Assembly: GCA_963277665.1 (NCBI GenBank) | Contig: OY728128.1 | Location: 1,870,242,988-1,870,306,987, forward strand | DNA: 64,000 nt | Direction of reading: 5' to 3' | Origin: Viscum album | Taxonomy: Eukaryota > Streptophyta > Magnoliopsida > Santalales > Viscaceae | Part shown: positions 11,637-24,544 of the stretch, piece after piece | Layout: every line of letters begins with the position of its first letter | Numbering within the stretch: the stretch's first letter is position 1 | Position numbers and translations under genes: made by a program | The notes under the pieces: model-generated | What the model saw: the letters and a program-made list of their open reading frames with translations, nothing else | Database searches by the model: none | Told to the model about the DNA's origin: nothing

Positions 11637-14600
11637 TGTTAGGACCCATACCCTAATATTACCCCTCCTAGGCTATTATATAAGGAAGATAGATACTTAA
11701 AACCCAAATCCTACCTCCATTAGTTAACAAGTTGGAAACAATCACTGAGGGTATAACATACATACAAATGGGAGGCATTACCCTCTAATTTTTTTAGAAT
11801 TATAGATAAGACAAGTAATCCAATCAACTCATACTATTAAATAATGAAATTATCTAATTATATGAATTTAATATCATTAAAAATGAGGACAATTGGAAAA
11901 AAAACAAAAAATACTAAAAGATATATTTGGAAGTGATTGTAAAGACAAAACAACTCATGTTCAACCATGAGCTAGTAATATCAAGCCCAATCTCTAAACT
12001 TCACCATCTTACCTAAATATTAGTCTACATATATGTATGATTATCATAATAGGTATACTCATTATGATCCTGTATAGATCCTCTAAAGAAAATGATTAAG
12101 AAAACATAATAATTTTTAGTGAACAACATGGGAAACTAACTCATCACATAAACAGGTATACTAAGCTCACATCTTCACCATGGCTATCTCTCACTAAGTA
12201 TTACATACAAAATATTATATGATATAGTAAAAAAAATAAGGGAACACTACTACTACAGAACTATTGGTTTTCATCTCTACACCAACATTGTATATCCTGA
12301 GTCATCTCTCTAAAAAAACTAACCCCATGACACTTGGGATAATGCATCAAAACACGCATCTCTTTCTTCTCATCATCTCATAATCTCATCCACATCAGTA
12401 TATTATAACTGAGTAGTTTTTAAGATACACCACATCATGTATATCATGTATTATACATCTGATATTAACCCTCAAGTCATCATAGCCCGTACATCGAGTA
12501 ATGTACCTAAAACCATCATAGCATATTCCTATCATACCTATAATAATCCTTATGATAATATATTAATGTTTACCTGTGTGTAAAATTACCACAATACATC
12601 ACATCCCTCTAAAAACATGTATAGGGACAACTAAACACCATGAATACTAGAATATAATACAACCATGAAAACATAGTGATTTTAGAGTGGGTAGTCAAGC
12701 ACTCATCCCTCCCCTACATTGATATTGGGGACCCCCCAGAGCCCATTAGGTGTCAGCCTCCCTACTGAAAAGGGTGGTGTAGAATATAAAATCAAAAAAA
12801 TATATATAATATAATATAGATAATAAACACACTATGGGAGCTAATCTAGTCTCAACATCAATTGAATCTATCATCTCTCGAGTACTCGGCTTCCATCGGT
12901 AAGTTATAAATTTCATAAAATCCCACAATTAGTTATGAACAAATACATTAATTCATTATTTTTTATAATTTTTTACATCACATTAATTAATTCATTATCC
13001 CTCTATGAACATTAATATATTCGTAATTCATTATCACCAATGTCAATTCCATTACCTCCATGCATTATCAAACTGAGCCCAAAGTTTCTCAAGATTAATA
13101 TCTTTTTCCTTCCAATAGGAAGCATCCCCAAGGGTTGAAACATGATTTTAAATTATCATCATTCTATAATTCTAGTTACTCTAGGAAATATCATATTCTA
13201 TCATAAATATTCATAACTTGAAACCACTAGATTTCTTAAATTCATGGTGTCATTAATGTACATAAATAATCAACCTGACCGTTTGACTAAAAAATGTATT
13301 AACAAAAATGCATCTTTTTTTAGAAAAAAAAGGTAAGGGTATCTTTAACCCCCTCCATCATACCTGGTTCTATCCCAGAGATGATCACACATATCAACAT
13401 GCATCTATTTCCATAAACTCTGATACTCCCCATCTATATCTTATTAGCCAACATCCATCCAAGTATCACATCACATTTCATAGAAATGATCACATACAAT
13501 CCAGAATGAAGGAAGGAAAATAACCAATATGTTTAATAATGAAACAAGGTCATAAAAATAGGACATTTTTCATTTATATATAATTATATCTCATATACCA
13601 AACACAAAAGGAATTAATCCTTAACTAGAAAACATGCTCAATCTGTTACAAACATTTATCTTTGTAAAACAACTGGTTTTATTCAATCTTGAATTAATTG
13701 ATTCAATTATCATAGGTTACAATTATATGTAACCTAATTTATCTTCTATTAAAATAAATAAATTATATAAAAAATTATTTTAAGCATAAAATTTAGTTTC
13801 ATTAGACAATAAGTAAGAACATATACTTAACATTTTATTTTATTATTTTCAAAAATCATTACTAGATTCATGTTCGTTATCTATTGAAATTAAAAAAAAG
13901 AATAAAAAATAAATTAATCACGTATCACGTATCATTAGATTTCCTTCAAATTTTAAGAATGAACATATTTATTTAAAATGATCTTTAATTATTTTGAAAC
14001 CCAATTATTAAGATCTTTATGTTATTTAACAATGTTACATTGATTTAACATGATAATCTATAAATAAAGAAACATAATAAAAAATCATATATATAAATTG
14101 TATACTATCTAGAAAATCAATAGGCTAACTGTTATCATAGTAAAGGAACACATAAGATCACAAAAACCATAAACCAAGTTAATTAATTAATCTGTTTTAT
14201 TATCAATTATCATTACATCCACTTCTATCCAATGAATTTAAACTCTATAGATTTTTTATTTCATGTAATATAGATTAAGAATCATTGAATCCCTTACCTC
14301 AAGGATTTAATGTTCTTGGATTAGAATGGAACAACACCATCGGACAATATCACCTATCTCAGATAAAAATTACAACCTTCCAAAAAAAATTCCAACCTCA
14401 CTAAAAAACTCTATATGAACAACAAGATCCAATGATACTTAATGTCAAGAATAATGGGAGGAAACTATACTAATCCATGAAGAATCCATGTGATATAATG
14501 TAAGAACTCACCCTATATCCCCTAAAACCAAACAAAAGAATCAAGGTATTAATCAATATCAAAGGGTTTCTAACCACCTTGAGTGAATGTTACAATCCAC

Positions 14601-15113
14601 AAAATCGTTGGGAGATAAATGAAGGATCTTAGAAATCCCAAGGGTGATGCAGATTTATAAGAGCAAAACCCAATAGTTAATCATTGCTTGTTCAGTCCCT
14701 TCATGTTATTAGTGTCCCTAATTTTATATATCATCAAAAAACGCATCACCTAAAACCATTTGACCTCAAATTAATTCACGTCATCAGTTTCATTCTCCCA
14801 ATATGATGTTTTGTAGTTGGAAATACTTTGTGAAAAAACAATTCCTACCACAACATAATTTTTTTACAATGTGAATGGACTCTATGAATCTTTTTTTAAC
14901 ATGTTTTGAATTACTTGCATACCATGACACAAACACCCACACATGCATAGAATAGAATATTCATTGTGCGGACCACTTATCAAATTTTGAATCCTTATTC
15001 CTCTGGTATTCAAAATCCAAACACTTTCAAACCTACTCTAGGCCTCCTCTAATCACCACAGGCTTAGTTAACTCACAATGGAATGTGATAAAATTATTTT
15101 GGGACTTAGCTCA
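11637..15113 (-). repeat. 5' LTR of element 1
   Basis: Nearly complete LTR of about 3.48 kb, unusually long. On the plus strand it starts TGTTAGGACCC and ends ...TTAGCTCA, so it has TG...CA ends in either orientation. The part from about 12290 onward aligns with 4575-7425. It contains no protein motif; small open frames such as 12746-12928 (minus) and 13308-13523 (plus) are chance openings in diverged LTR sequence. An AT-rich stretch around 13840-14100 separates better conserved blocks. Confidence 0.75.
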
Positions 15114-15701
15114 GTGATTTCCATTAATAAATTGACATTCATATAGGAAAATTAAAAAATTATTATTAAAGTTTTAATGAATATAAATAATAAATTAAAT
15201 ATTTTATAGAGGAAATTAATATACAAGAATGAATAAAAGTTGATAATATAGGTTGATATTTTTTAAATTTATTTGAGGTTAAATTACATTGAAGATGTTA
15301 TATTAATGAATAAAAAAACTGATTTATTAATAGAGAGGAAAATATTTGAATTATAGGATAAAAGGGTAGTTAAAATTAAGAAGAAGCTTTAAAATAGTTT
15401 TAATGATATATTATTTATAAATGTATTATAGTAATGATGAATTTACATTCAAAATTTCAAATAAAAATGTTTTAATGGAATAAGATATTTAGATATATAG
15501 AAAGATAATGTAAAATTGAAATTGGTTAAAAATAACGAAATTATATTCTAAGAGGGACTTTAAATTTACTTTATTATTCTTCACTAATATTTCATAGATA
15601 TTGTTATGGAAGAAGCCGCATTTATTTTAGTATTATTTTTTATTTTATCTAAATATAAAGTAAAATAATAATGTTATAATAATGTTCAATTATGGTGTCA
15701 G
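15114..15701. other. AT-rich spacer between elements 1 and 2
   Basis: About 590 bp of AT-rich sequence between the end of the element 1 LTR and the start of the element 2 LTR. I see no open frame, no RNA gene and no transposon end in it. Confidence 0.5.
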
Positions 15702-18700
15702 TGTCACAACCCGAACTAATAGGGCCCAGGCCATAACTCCCCATGCCTACCTCTAATAGGCTATCAGATGGTAACAAGCATCGAGATGGCATATCACAAA
15801 CATGGGAGGCATTGTCTATGAATTTATATGCATGCACACATCTCCGTTCTCAAAAAACGATAAAATGTACAAAATAAAATCCATCCAATGCATGTATATA
15901 TCTATATCCCACAACTAGATTATAATAAAAGTAATTAATTCATAAAAGTAAAAAAACAACACCCACTAAAGAAAACTGTAAATTCATCAAAACTTCTTGG
16001 AAGGAGGGGATTGCTATCAACTGTTACTAACAAAAAGCTCCTCATCCAAGATTTAATAAATAGCTCGGTTTATATATCACACTAAGCTCCACATACCTCT
16101 AGTCCTCTTTTGAATCCATTGAAAGTCATGTGGTCTTCAAAAGAGACAAAACATGTGCAAGAAAAGTTCGTGTAGGGGTGAGTATAAAAATACTCAGTAG
16201 GCGCCCCAAAACCCCCAAAAATGAGGATTCTGAAAAGAAATATCCTTCTTGACCAAGACAGAGGAAAACAAAATTGAGATATCTAGAACCATCCATGGTT
16301 GTACATGACATGTAAGATCAGTATATAAGGTGTTTCAGCTCGGACATGTGACAACTCTGCATGGACTCCCTAGAATCACCCAGATCGACTAGTATCAAAC
16401 ACTTATTCTCATGAAGTTCCAATCTCATAACATCAAATAGGATTCTCTTCGTAGGATCTAACCATAACATAAAACTTGGAGAACACACTCCATAAGATCA
16501 TGTATATCATATGGAATCTATATGAGAGATTCACTCTATTGGGAACACCTCTACTATTCCAAATTCTATGTCCCAGAGAATTGGCTCCATTGGGAACATT
16601 TTACAACATCCTACTCTAGTGTCCCACACCAGAGGTCATGTTGTCATTAGCATGCACCCAATTAAAACTAAATAAACTCATGTTAAGAGGCTTTCCCCTC
16701 ACCACTGCACATAATTGAGGTAGAATTACTTTAGACTATTCATCTCATGTATCCTCTCTAACATGAGATAAAGAAGAGACTCGTACCTCACAACTACCCT
16801 ACAGTCAAGGAAGTACTACTCCTAACTAACTCACAAAACCTCTGTCACTCTTGTAAGGAGTGTCCCACACCTCAATATTTCAAGGGAGCACTTACCCCTA
16901 CATAGGTATCATTAACATCTAGTGGATGGGTCCGCTCCTTGTAGTTGTATCCCATAGCCAAGGGATCTCCAACTCCAATGGATGACTTACTCCCATCTAT
17001 TATTCAAAGATGGGGGGAGTACTACATTGTAATTTCAGATCTGCACCCTGATCAAATAGGAGAGTACAACTCATGAAAGACCTGTGACCTGATATGACAG
17101 GGGAGTTTCACTTCATAGATCTAGGACTCACACCCTAAACCAGTGTTGGAGTACAACTTTGTGGCTAGAGGACCCACACCCAAGAACAATAGGGGAGTAT
17201 CGACTCTAACAACTAGTTCACTATGGGGGACATGGACCTCGGAACAGAAGATGAGTAATGACTCCATGCTAGAGTACCCACTCCCATACATGGAAGGGGA
17301 GTACTGAATCTACCGGAATGACACGTATGGATGACCCACACCCTGGAAACGCATAGGATTATCAACTCGTAGAATATAAAACACACACCCTAACATGGTA
17401 GGGAATACTGACTCTACCTATGAAACATATATGGAGGGACCTCACTCTTATCCAATAGGGGAGTAGTAAATCCATGGATAAAAGACCAACACCCTGTTCC
17501 AATAGGGGAGTACCTACTCTACCTTTTTAAACATTGCAGGGAAACTCGTACCCTAGTCAATCTGTGGAGTAAAACCCCCAAAGAAAACTACACAAGGGTA
17601 AGAAACTTTCACCCATGATATAAAGAGTCATATTTCTACCTAAGAAGAGAGGTAACAAAAACCTACACAATATTCCATCAAGGAAGTAATAGCCCAAACA
17701 TCTCTCTACATGAACCACACTGATATCCAACATCTACTCAGTACATCTTCACAAGAATCTTGCTCGATTTATACCATCTCGTATCTCATAGATCGTAACA
17801 GATGCCACCATAAAATTCTATATGGACACCTTATTAGTATAGACTACTCACAATATTGAATCCAAATACAAGAGAAGAAGATAAGGAAGGCGGAAGATCC
17901 CCGGAGGATCTCTTAGTAGTAGACGGTGTGCACTGAAGCACACACAATGTGTGAGCCTTCCAGAGCACCTGCCCGTGTATTTAGTCCACAAAAGTTACAA
18001 ACCATGTGGGAGTATATGGAATGTAAAATCAATACACTCCAGGTATTTCATCACCCATCCCCTGGCCATCTTCCCTTTCTACACAGACCGTTCACCCATG
18101 TCCCTCACACATCGTGTATTCCATACTAGATGACGTGTTTGGATAAAAAACAAATTCTCCTTTAATTTTATCATTTCCATGTACCTTTGTCAGGTGTTTC
18201 TGTATGACTATATATTTTCCGAAGGATAACTCAATCCATGTCCCATGATTACATTGTATAGGTAACTACATTGATTGTAACCTCTAAACACATCGTGTAG
18301 TCCCAAAATATTATCTTCTCCAAACAGGAAGAGCTAAATGGGATGTGCCACTAAACTACACACCATGTAGATAGTGATTCTAGTCAAGAATCACCCAAAA
18401 ACTCCTTTTATTTTTTTTGGGTTATGATGCAACCCACAGATCTACCTAGAAGGGATCTCTAGCATTTTTATTTGGGATCTAGATCCTTAAAACAATTTTT
18501 TAAAAAGGGAATCATGAAAAAAACAAAAAATCCTCTTACCTCATGGGTAGAATGCTGAATATCATGATCAATAACGATGTCCATATAATGCTTCCCCTCT
18601 ATATAATGAGTCTATATTAGAAATAGAGATCAGAAACACCTTTCTTCATCAATTTGGCACGTTTCCATACATCAACTAAAGAGGGAATAGGAGGGGGAAG

Positions 18701-19074
18701 ATAAGAGGTGCTCCTCTTGGTTGTTTGGTGTGTGTATGAGGGTTGGGGGAAAGAAATTGGGTTTAATTAAATTTAACCCATTAATACCCAATTAAAACCA
18801 CATCACCAATATGATTTCCTATCAAAACTCCCAACATAGACAACCTTAGGCCTCACATAGGGAAAAAATGATGCTCTTGAATCAACCAAGGTCTCCAAAA
18901 TTAAATTAGAGACATCAAACGGGAATTATTTACATGTAAACTGAAACTAATTGTGAGTAATAAAATATATTTAATATTTTTAATATCGTCACACTGAGGT
19001 TCCTAGGGCCCTGCCCTCCCGCAATGACGTATCACTCAACTCTAGAAACATTTTATGAAATATTCTGATGTACA
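15702..19074 (-). repeat. 3' LTR of element 2
   Basis: LTR of about 3.37 kb, beginning TGTCACAACCC and ending ...CTGATGTACA on the plus strand. It aligns end to end with the interrupted copy on the right. Shared landmarks are CATGCCACC/CATGCCTACC near the start, TATTTATATGCAT near 15818/21829, GAGTATAAAAATACT near 16180/22186, the minisatellite near 17040-17560, and GGGTTTAATTAAATT near 18758/34871. It also shares TTTAATATTTTTAATATC near 18970/35083. The uninterrupted junction at about 17851-17865 (AATATTGAATCCAAATA) is the paralogous empty site for element 3. Small open frames at 16126-16311 (minus) and 17926-18129 (plus) lie inside the LTR and have no motif. Confidence 0.78.
17040..17560. 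repeat. ~50 bp minisatellite in the left LTR of element 2
   Basis: A degenerate tandem array. Each unit contains a GGACCCACACCCT-like block, then about 8 bases, then ATAGGGGAGTA followed by a (C/A)CGACTCTA-like block. I count about nine or ten units spaced roughly 45-60 bp. The same array is in the other LTR at about 22990-23490, and a related one is at 62195-62560, so it is a fixed component of this LTR family. Confidence 0.72.
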
Positions 19075-20739
19075 TCATGGAAATACTTTTGTTATTCCAT
19101 TATCCCCAATAAATGGATTTGATTCCATAAAAGGTTAAAACCTAACTAAAAGGAAATAAATTAATCCCCCCACAGGGCACCCATGAAACCAAGCTTACCA
19201 AGGGTTCTCGTGCTGCTTACAAGCATGTACACAGAAGAACCACTAAGATCAAAACACTATAATTTCCAGCTTCTACCATGCCAACATTGTGCAATAACAG
19301 GTACATGTCTCTTTAGCTATAACAAGTGGGAAATCACTAAGCACCATGGTCCATCTATAGTCATGGGGTCCAGCAGTACACCACCTTGCTAACCTAACGC
19401 AGATACTAATAGAACCCTACAGTCCTCATCCACCCCTATATGGATTGTAAAAAGACTCCTCAAGAATTTTTCATTCAAGGTTGATGATGAACACATGAGA
19501 ATATTCATGAACTAAGCATGGTTGTTAAAGAGTAATCAATGGGTTTTACCAATACCTTCATCTACAAACCTCCAGGTGTAACACAACACACCTAAACAGA
19601 AACACTACCACACCCAGTAGTGGCATCCCAACTGAGTATGGATTCTTGGAAACCAATTCACACTACTAAAACATCCCAGGGCCTAACTCTTCCACTACTA
19701 AACAATTATAAGAAAGGGTCTCCCTCTCCTAGGGCTAACAAGATAAAAGAAGTCGAGCAGGAAAAACTCTATTGGTAGGTCCAGGTCCTGCTTAGACATT
19801 TCATCACATGACCTTTCCCTGAACAAGAAAGTCTAAGGAACTTTTCTACCACAACGTGATATTGTCCACTTTGGGTGGCACTAACTCTCCTGTGTAGTTC
19901 TAATCACATCACAAAAGTGTGTCTCATTGGGGAAAGTGCCCCCATCACTCGTGACTTCAAAATGAAATCAAAATGCACCACATCCTCCTTGAGCGGGTCA
20001 CATACAAAGCCAACACCAAATAAATGAGGGTACCCATGAAAAATGAAGGGCTTCCCAACATGCATTGGGTCTTACTAGGCCCTCCATCACAACTACCAAC
20101 ATGGGGTTCTAATGATGACCTATATCACCCTAGTTAAACTACAGTCATAAGGGGAAAGAAAAGAGGACATACAATAGCATTTGATAATTGCTATTACAGA
20201 AAGTAGAAAGGACAAAACAAGTACCACTATAGATCCATGGAGATTTTAGGTCAAGGGCCTATATGTCATGTATCTATCCTATCTCACATTCTCCAACTCC
20301 CTGAGCCTGGGGCTAACCACCTGGGGGTGGTGATGGAAATGTCTCGAGTTGCCTACTACATCCTGCTACTCTACCATATCCTCCACCTCATTCACCCCCT
20401 TATGGAGCTCCCTTCTATAAATTATTTCTCTGGAAAGGCATATCATTAGCCAACTCTCTATCAGCATCATGACATGTTGGGTAATATCTATCAAGATTCC
20501 ACCAGTCATCACAAGAGTAACATCACCTCTCATGTGGTTGATCTAATCCTCGACGCTTCTCTGGTGCTACAGAACCGTGCGTCTGTTTCTTGGAATGGAT
20601 GTTCCTCTTATCATATTATCCTATTACCTATCATCTTCCATATCCTACAGACACCTTATCCTTATGACCACCACTATGAGTCACATCATCTTGTTCATTA
20701 GCTAGGAAACTTTCAACAACTAGAGATCGCTCCAGGTCT

Positions 20740-21080
20740 CCATCGTAGGTGGGAATACATAGAGGAATAAAATATTAACTGATATCCCAATGTGATCCCT
20801 ACTATATGGTTTGTTATTTATGGAATATATCTTGAACCATATTCCATGATTTCTGTGATAGGCATATGAATCTTGTAGAAAAATCTGCCACTGTCATGCT
20901 ACCCTGCCGAATCTGCAGAAGCTCCTGGATACACACTATTCTCAATGTGGCTAGGTAAAAATCTTCCCTAAAGAGTCACTGGGACTCCTACCAAGTATGT
21001 TTTGCCTCATTATGATATTGTATCACTAGACTCCATTATCTCCCAGTTGAAGCCTACAAAAGGATCACTACTAGGACCAC
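20740..21080 (-). pseudogene. Gag remnant of element 2
   Basis: Minus-strand translation across about 20930-20850 reads ELLQIRQGSMTVADFSTRF followed by ICLSQK. This is the most conserved segment of plant gypsy gag (EF..L.QG.MTV.EY...F..LS.), and the QGSMTVA core is intact. Upstream (21080-20930) and downstream frames are broken by stops and shifts, so the protein is not made. Gag would package the element RNA. With no pol nearby, any past movement would have needed enzymes from a relative. Confidence 0.72.
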
Positions 21081-21694
21081 CATATGATTGGGAGTTTTTC
21101 TTACTAAGTGAAAAACGTTTGTGACTCCCTTGATCCAATCATCTACTACCTGGGGGATTTGATCACGCTGGTACCTCAGAGGTCCCTCTAGAAATTTTTT
21201 AGTTCACTCATCCTCTGTGCATCCTAGGCATATAATAATAGTAAAACATTTACCTCACTAGGTGGTGTCACCACCGGAAGACCACCTTGATGTAACACCT
21301 CAAAATTTGTGCCCTTCGCTGAAGCCTCATCATGAGTTGGATTGTCATCAAAATCACGTTGTAGAATCCAATATAGCTATCATCATAGTGGCATCCTAAA
21401 ATTGAATCAAGATGTACCATGGTCAAAGAGTATATCTAGGGAGATGACTCCAAAATTATTGGAAAACCCAAAACCAGTACTATATGATACATGTACCATT
21501 TATTTTCTAATGACTAGTATCTTAATATACCGAGATGAAAAGAAGATTTTCAGAGTCCTAGTGAATGGATACGTCAGTTACCACACCAACACTAAAACCT
21601 ATTGCCTAAGATACATACCCAAAACATCCTAATATTGTTGTTATAAAATCCAAACGAAGCTCATGAATCTAATTTTCTAATGTGGGACTGACCA

Positions 21695-21706
21695 CCAATG
21701 ATACCA
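21695..21706 (-). promoter_or_regulatory. Primer-binding site of element 2
   Basis: Minus strand TGGTATCATTGG, about 8 bases inside the inner edge of the right-hand LTR. The first eight bases match the initiator-Met tRNA complement used by plant LTR elements; the rest has drifted or belongs to a variant primer. It sets the orientation of element 2. Confidence 0.65.
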
Positions 21707-22989
21707 CTCTATCATGATCTGACTCGATGGGGCTCGGGCCACAACAACCCATGCCACCCCCAATATTTCAAGGGATGGTGACTAGCATTGAGAAGGCATA
21801 TCACTAAAATGGTAGGCATTTACTATCTATTTATATGCATACACACATCTACAAGCTCACAAAATGATGAAATGTAAAAAATAAAGGCAACAAATGCATG
21901 CATTCATCTATATCCCCTTACTAGAGTACAATAGAAGTTCTAAAAGTGTAAATGGAAAAAACAATGCCCAAAAAAGAAAACAATAATGGTGTTAAACCTA
22001 CCCAGGGGTAGTGGGTTGCTGTTAGCTACAACTACTGGAAAGCTTCTCATCCAAGCCTTTGGTAAACACCTTGGTCTATCTAACTCACTAAGAAACACAT
22101 GCCTTGGGTCCCCAGAAACCCTATTGAAAGGCATGTGTTCTGCACAAGATACAAAACACGTGTGAGGAAATCCTGTGTAGGGTTGAGTATAAAAATACTT
22201 AGTAGGCACCCCAAAATTTCAAAATAAAAAGGGAGCAATTTAAAGGAAATAGTCTGGTCGACCAAGCCAAAAGGAAACCCAATTGAGAGAGAAACTCTCT
22301 CTAAAACCATCCTCGGTTGTACATGATAGGTCAGCTAAATCGATAAGGGGTGTTATCCTCAACATGTGAAAACACCACAAGGACTCTCATAAGTCACCCA
22401 TATATACTTGTCTCGGACTCTATGTCTCACGAGGTTCCAACCTTATAATTAGAAACCCGATTATCTTCATAGGTTGTAACCATAACCTAAAACCCATAGA
22501 ACACACTCCACAAGATCATCCATCCCAAATGAAAACCTTCTGATAGATGCACTCAATCAAGAACAACTTTACCATTCCAAATGGTGGATCCGATAGAATG
22601 TGCTCAATGAGGAACATCTTACCAGGTCCAACTATAGTACCCCACACAAGAGGTCTCATCTTGAACCTAGAACAAACTAAAGAAACTCAAGTGAAGAATC
22701 CCTACCCTCACCATTACACACAGTTCATGGATCACTACTCCAGACTCTACACTGCGTGCATCCTCTCTAATATGAGAGAACATAGGGACCCACACTTTGT
22801 CACTACCCTGAAGACAAGGGAGTATTTCTCCTAACTAACCTATGCAACCTCTTTCACTCTAGTAAGGATTGGAATTCACCTTAGACCATTGAGGGAGTAT
22901 CAACCATTATCAATCTATCACTCAAATATGGTGGATGGGTATGCTCCTCATAGTTGTATTCCATAGCCGAGGGAGCACCAACTCTAATG

Positions 22990-23490
22990 GAGGACCCACT
23001 CCTCGATTCTACATGGTGATGGGGGAGTAATATTCCATAATTGAGGACCAAAACCCTAATCCAATAGGGGAGTAATACTCATGAATGACTCGTACCGTGA
23101 TACGATAGGGGACTTCCACTTCATAGATTGAAGCCCTGCACCCTAACCCAGTAGGGGAGTACCACTCCATGGCTTGAGGACCCACACCCTGGAATGATAG
23201 GGGAGTACCGACTCTTCCATATCATTAAATATGAGGTGCATGAACACTATCATGGTAAAGGTGTACCAACCCTAGGCTCGAGGACCCTCTCCCTAACATG
23301 GCAGGAGAGTACCAACTCTTCTAAAATAACAAGTATGGAGGACCTACACCCTGTAACGATAGGGGAGTACTGACTCAATAAATAAATAATATATAGAATA
23401 CATGCACCCTAGTTTAATAGGAGATTACTGACTCCATGGATAGAGGACCTTCTCCCTATTTCAATTGGGAAGTACCTACTCTACCTTCAT
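22990..23490. repeat. ~50 bp minisatellite in the right LTR of element 2
   Basis: About nine degenerate units marked by GGGGAGTA-like cores at roughly 23062, 23110, 23154, 23203, 23256, 23307, 23365, 23420 and 23468, a spacing of 44-58 bp. The units are the same as those at 17040-17560. The array is the most repetitive part of the LTR and may be prone to copy-number change. Confidence 0.72.
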
Positions 23491-23820
23491 AAACATCACA
23501 GGAAAGCTCGTACCCTAGTACATCGTGGGAGTAACACCCCCAGAGAAAATTACCCAAAAGTAATGAACCCAAACCCATGAAGTAGGGAGTCTCATATCTT
23601 CCTATACATAGAGGTAAGGAAAACCACTCCCTAGTACATTATGGGAGTAATAGTCCTAACGTTTCTCTATACGAACCACATTTATATCCAACATTGGCTC
23701 AGTACAACATCACAAGAGTCCTACTCAATTTACACCACCTCATATCTTATAATATTGAACAGAGGCCACCATCCTGTTCTGTGTGGAAAAACGCTCATGA
23801 TGGACTAATCCCAATCCTGA

Positions 23821-23825
23821 ATTTG
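23821..23825 (+). repeat. Target-site duplication, left copy (ATTTG)
   Basis: ATTTG immediately precedes the TGTCACACC start of element 3. An identical ATTTG follows its CA end at 33952-33956. A 5 bp duplication is standard for Ty3/gypsy-type integrases. Confidence 0.9.
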
Positions 23826-24267
23826 TGTCACACCCTGACCTGATGCTTATTATATTTTAATTTATTTTAGGTCTTTCTTTGAGTTGTTGTTTGAATCGAT
23901 TCTAATTTAAAAGGGTTTTATGATCTTACAAGGGTGTGCACCCGTATGCGTGACCATGTGTAGCGCCCAATCATAATTAGATGATGTTTTTTTATTAAAT
24001 GTCTTATTATTCGGGTGTGTGACCTTGCACACGACCGTGCATGTTTCCAAACCCGACTTGATTTTTTTGTTTTGATGGTACATGAGTGTTTTGGCTTGGT
24101 AGTTGTCCGGAGCATGGGCAAGGAACGGGCGCAGCCGCATGGCTTCGTCAGTTGTTCGTGGGCCCTGCCCGGTACGTAGTTAATTAATTGATTAGCAGGG
24201 TAAACATTGAAGTGTTCATAAAATAAAATAAAGAACAAATAAAATAATATTATTTAAGAGTTGTCTT

Positions 24268-24277
24268 AATAATAATG

Positions 24278-24310
<33 letters not shown>

Positions 24311-24312
24311 TT
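24268..24312. repeat. (ATT)n microsatellite in the 5' LTR
   Basis: A run of AAT/ATT trinucleotides, slightly interrupted (ATGATAATA). The equivalent run in the 3' LTR (30801-30834) is shorter, as expected from slippage after insertion. Confidence 0.9.
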
Positions 24313-24544
24313 GGGATTGTTATTATTTCATTTGATATTTTAATTTGGTCATGGATGTTAAACTAACTTATATTAATAAAATTATTAGCTTATTATTATT
24401 ATATTTTTTATGGCTTATGTTTCTTTTTCTTCTTTTTTTTGGGTTTTATTTTGTTTTCAATTTCTTTTTATTCAATTTCTATTTTTCTTCACTTTCTTTT
24501 TATTTTATTTCACTTCTTTTTTTATTTCACTCTCTTTTTTTCCT

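Larger units (their letters stand above)
4575..15113 (-). mobile_element. LTR retrotransposon 1 (Ty3/gypsy), minus strand, decayed
   Basis: A degenerate LTR retrotransposon read on the minus strand. Two homologous direct copies, 4575-7425 and 11637-15113, flank a 4.2 kb interior. Next to the right-hand copy is a minus-strand primer-binding site, TGGTATCAGAGGC, so that copy is the 5' LTR. The interior carries, in minus-strand order, gag, reverse transcriptase and integrase remnants, all with stops and frameshifts. RT before IN is the Ty3/gypsy order, not the Ty1/copia order. RNase H and the zinc-binding N-terminus of integrase appear to be deleted. The left LTR lacks roughly its last 650 bp. 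The two LTRs are clearly diverged, so the insertion is old. Confidence 0.8.
19075..21714 (-). mobile_element. Internal region of element 2
   Basis: A 2.64 kb interior read on the minus strand from 21714 to 19075. It contains the primer-binding site, a gag-like segment (about 21080-20740) and possibly a decayed zinc-knuckle segment near 20165-20210. There the frame spells YFL, two stops, then QLSNAIVCP, which only loosely resembles CYxCGQxGHxxxxCP. No reverse transcriptase, RNase H or integrase block is visible in any minus-strand frame. Plus-strand open frames here (19183-19392, 20237-20449, 20474-20701, 21342-21632) run antisense to the element and look like chance openings. Confidence 0.62.
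21715..23825 (-). repeat. 5' LTR of element 2, distal part (interrupted)
   Basis: First plus-strand portion of the right-hand LTR of element 2, broken at 23825 by element 3 and resumed at 33957. It starts TGATCTGACTCGATGGGG, matching the other LTR after a few substitutions, and holds its own copy of the minisatellite at about 22990-23490. The last five bases, ATTTG (23821-23825), form the left target duplication of element 3. Open frames here (21940-22209, 22080-22310, 22547-22834) are LTR shadows with no motif. Confidence 0.75.

Noticed and set aside
15697..15701. GTCAG / TTAAG as a target duplication of element 2
   Set aside because: Only three of five bases agree and the exact ends are uncertain, so I do not claim it.
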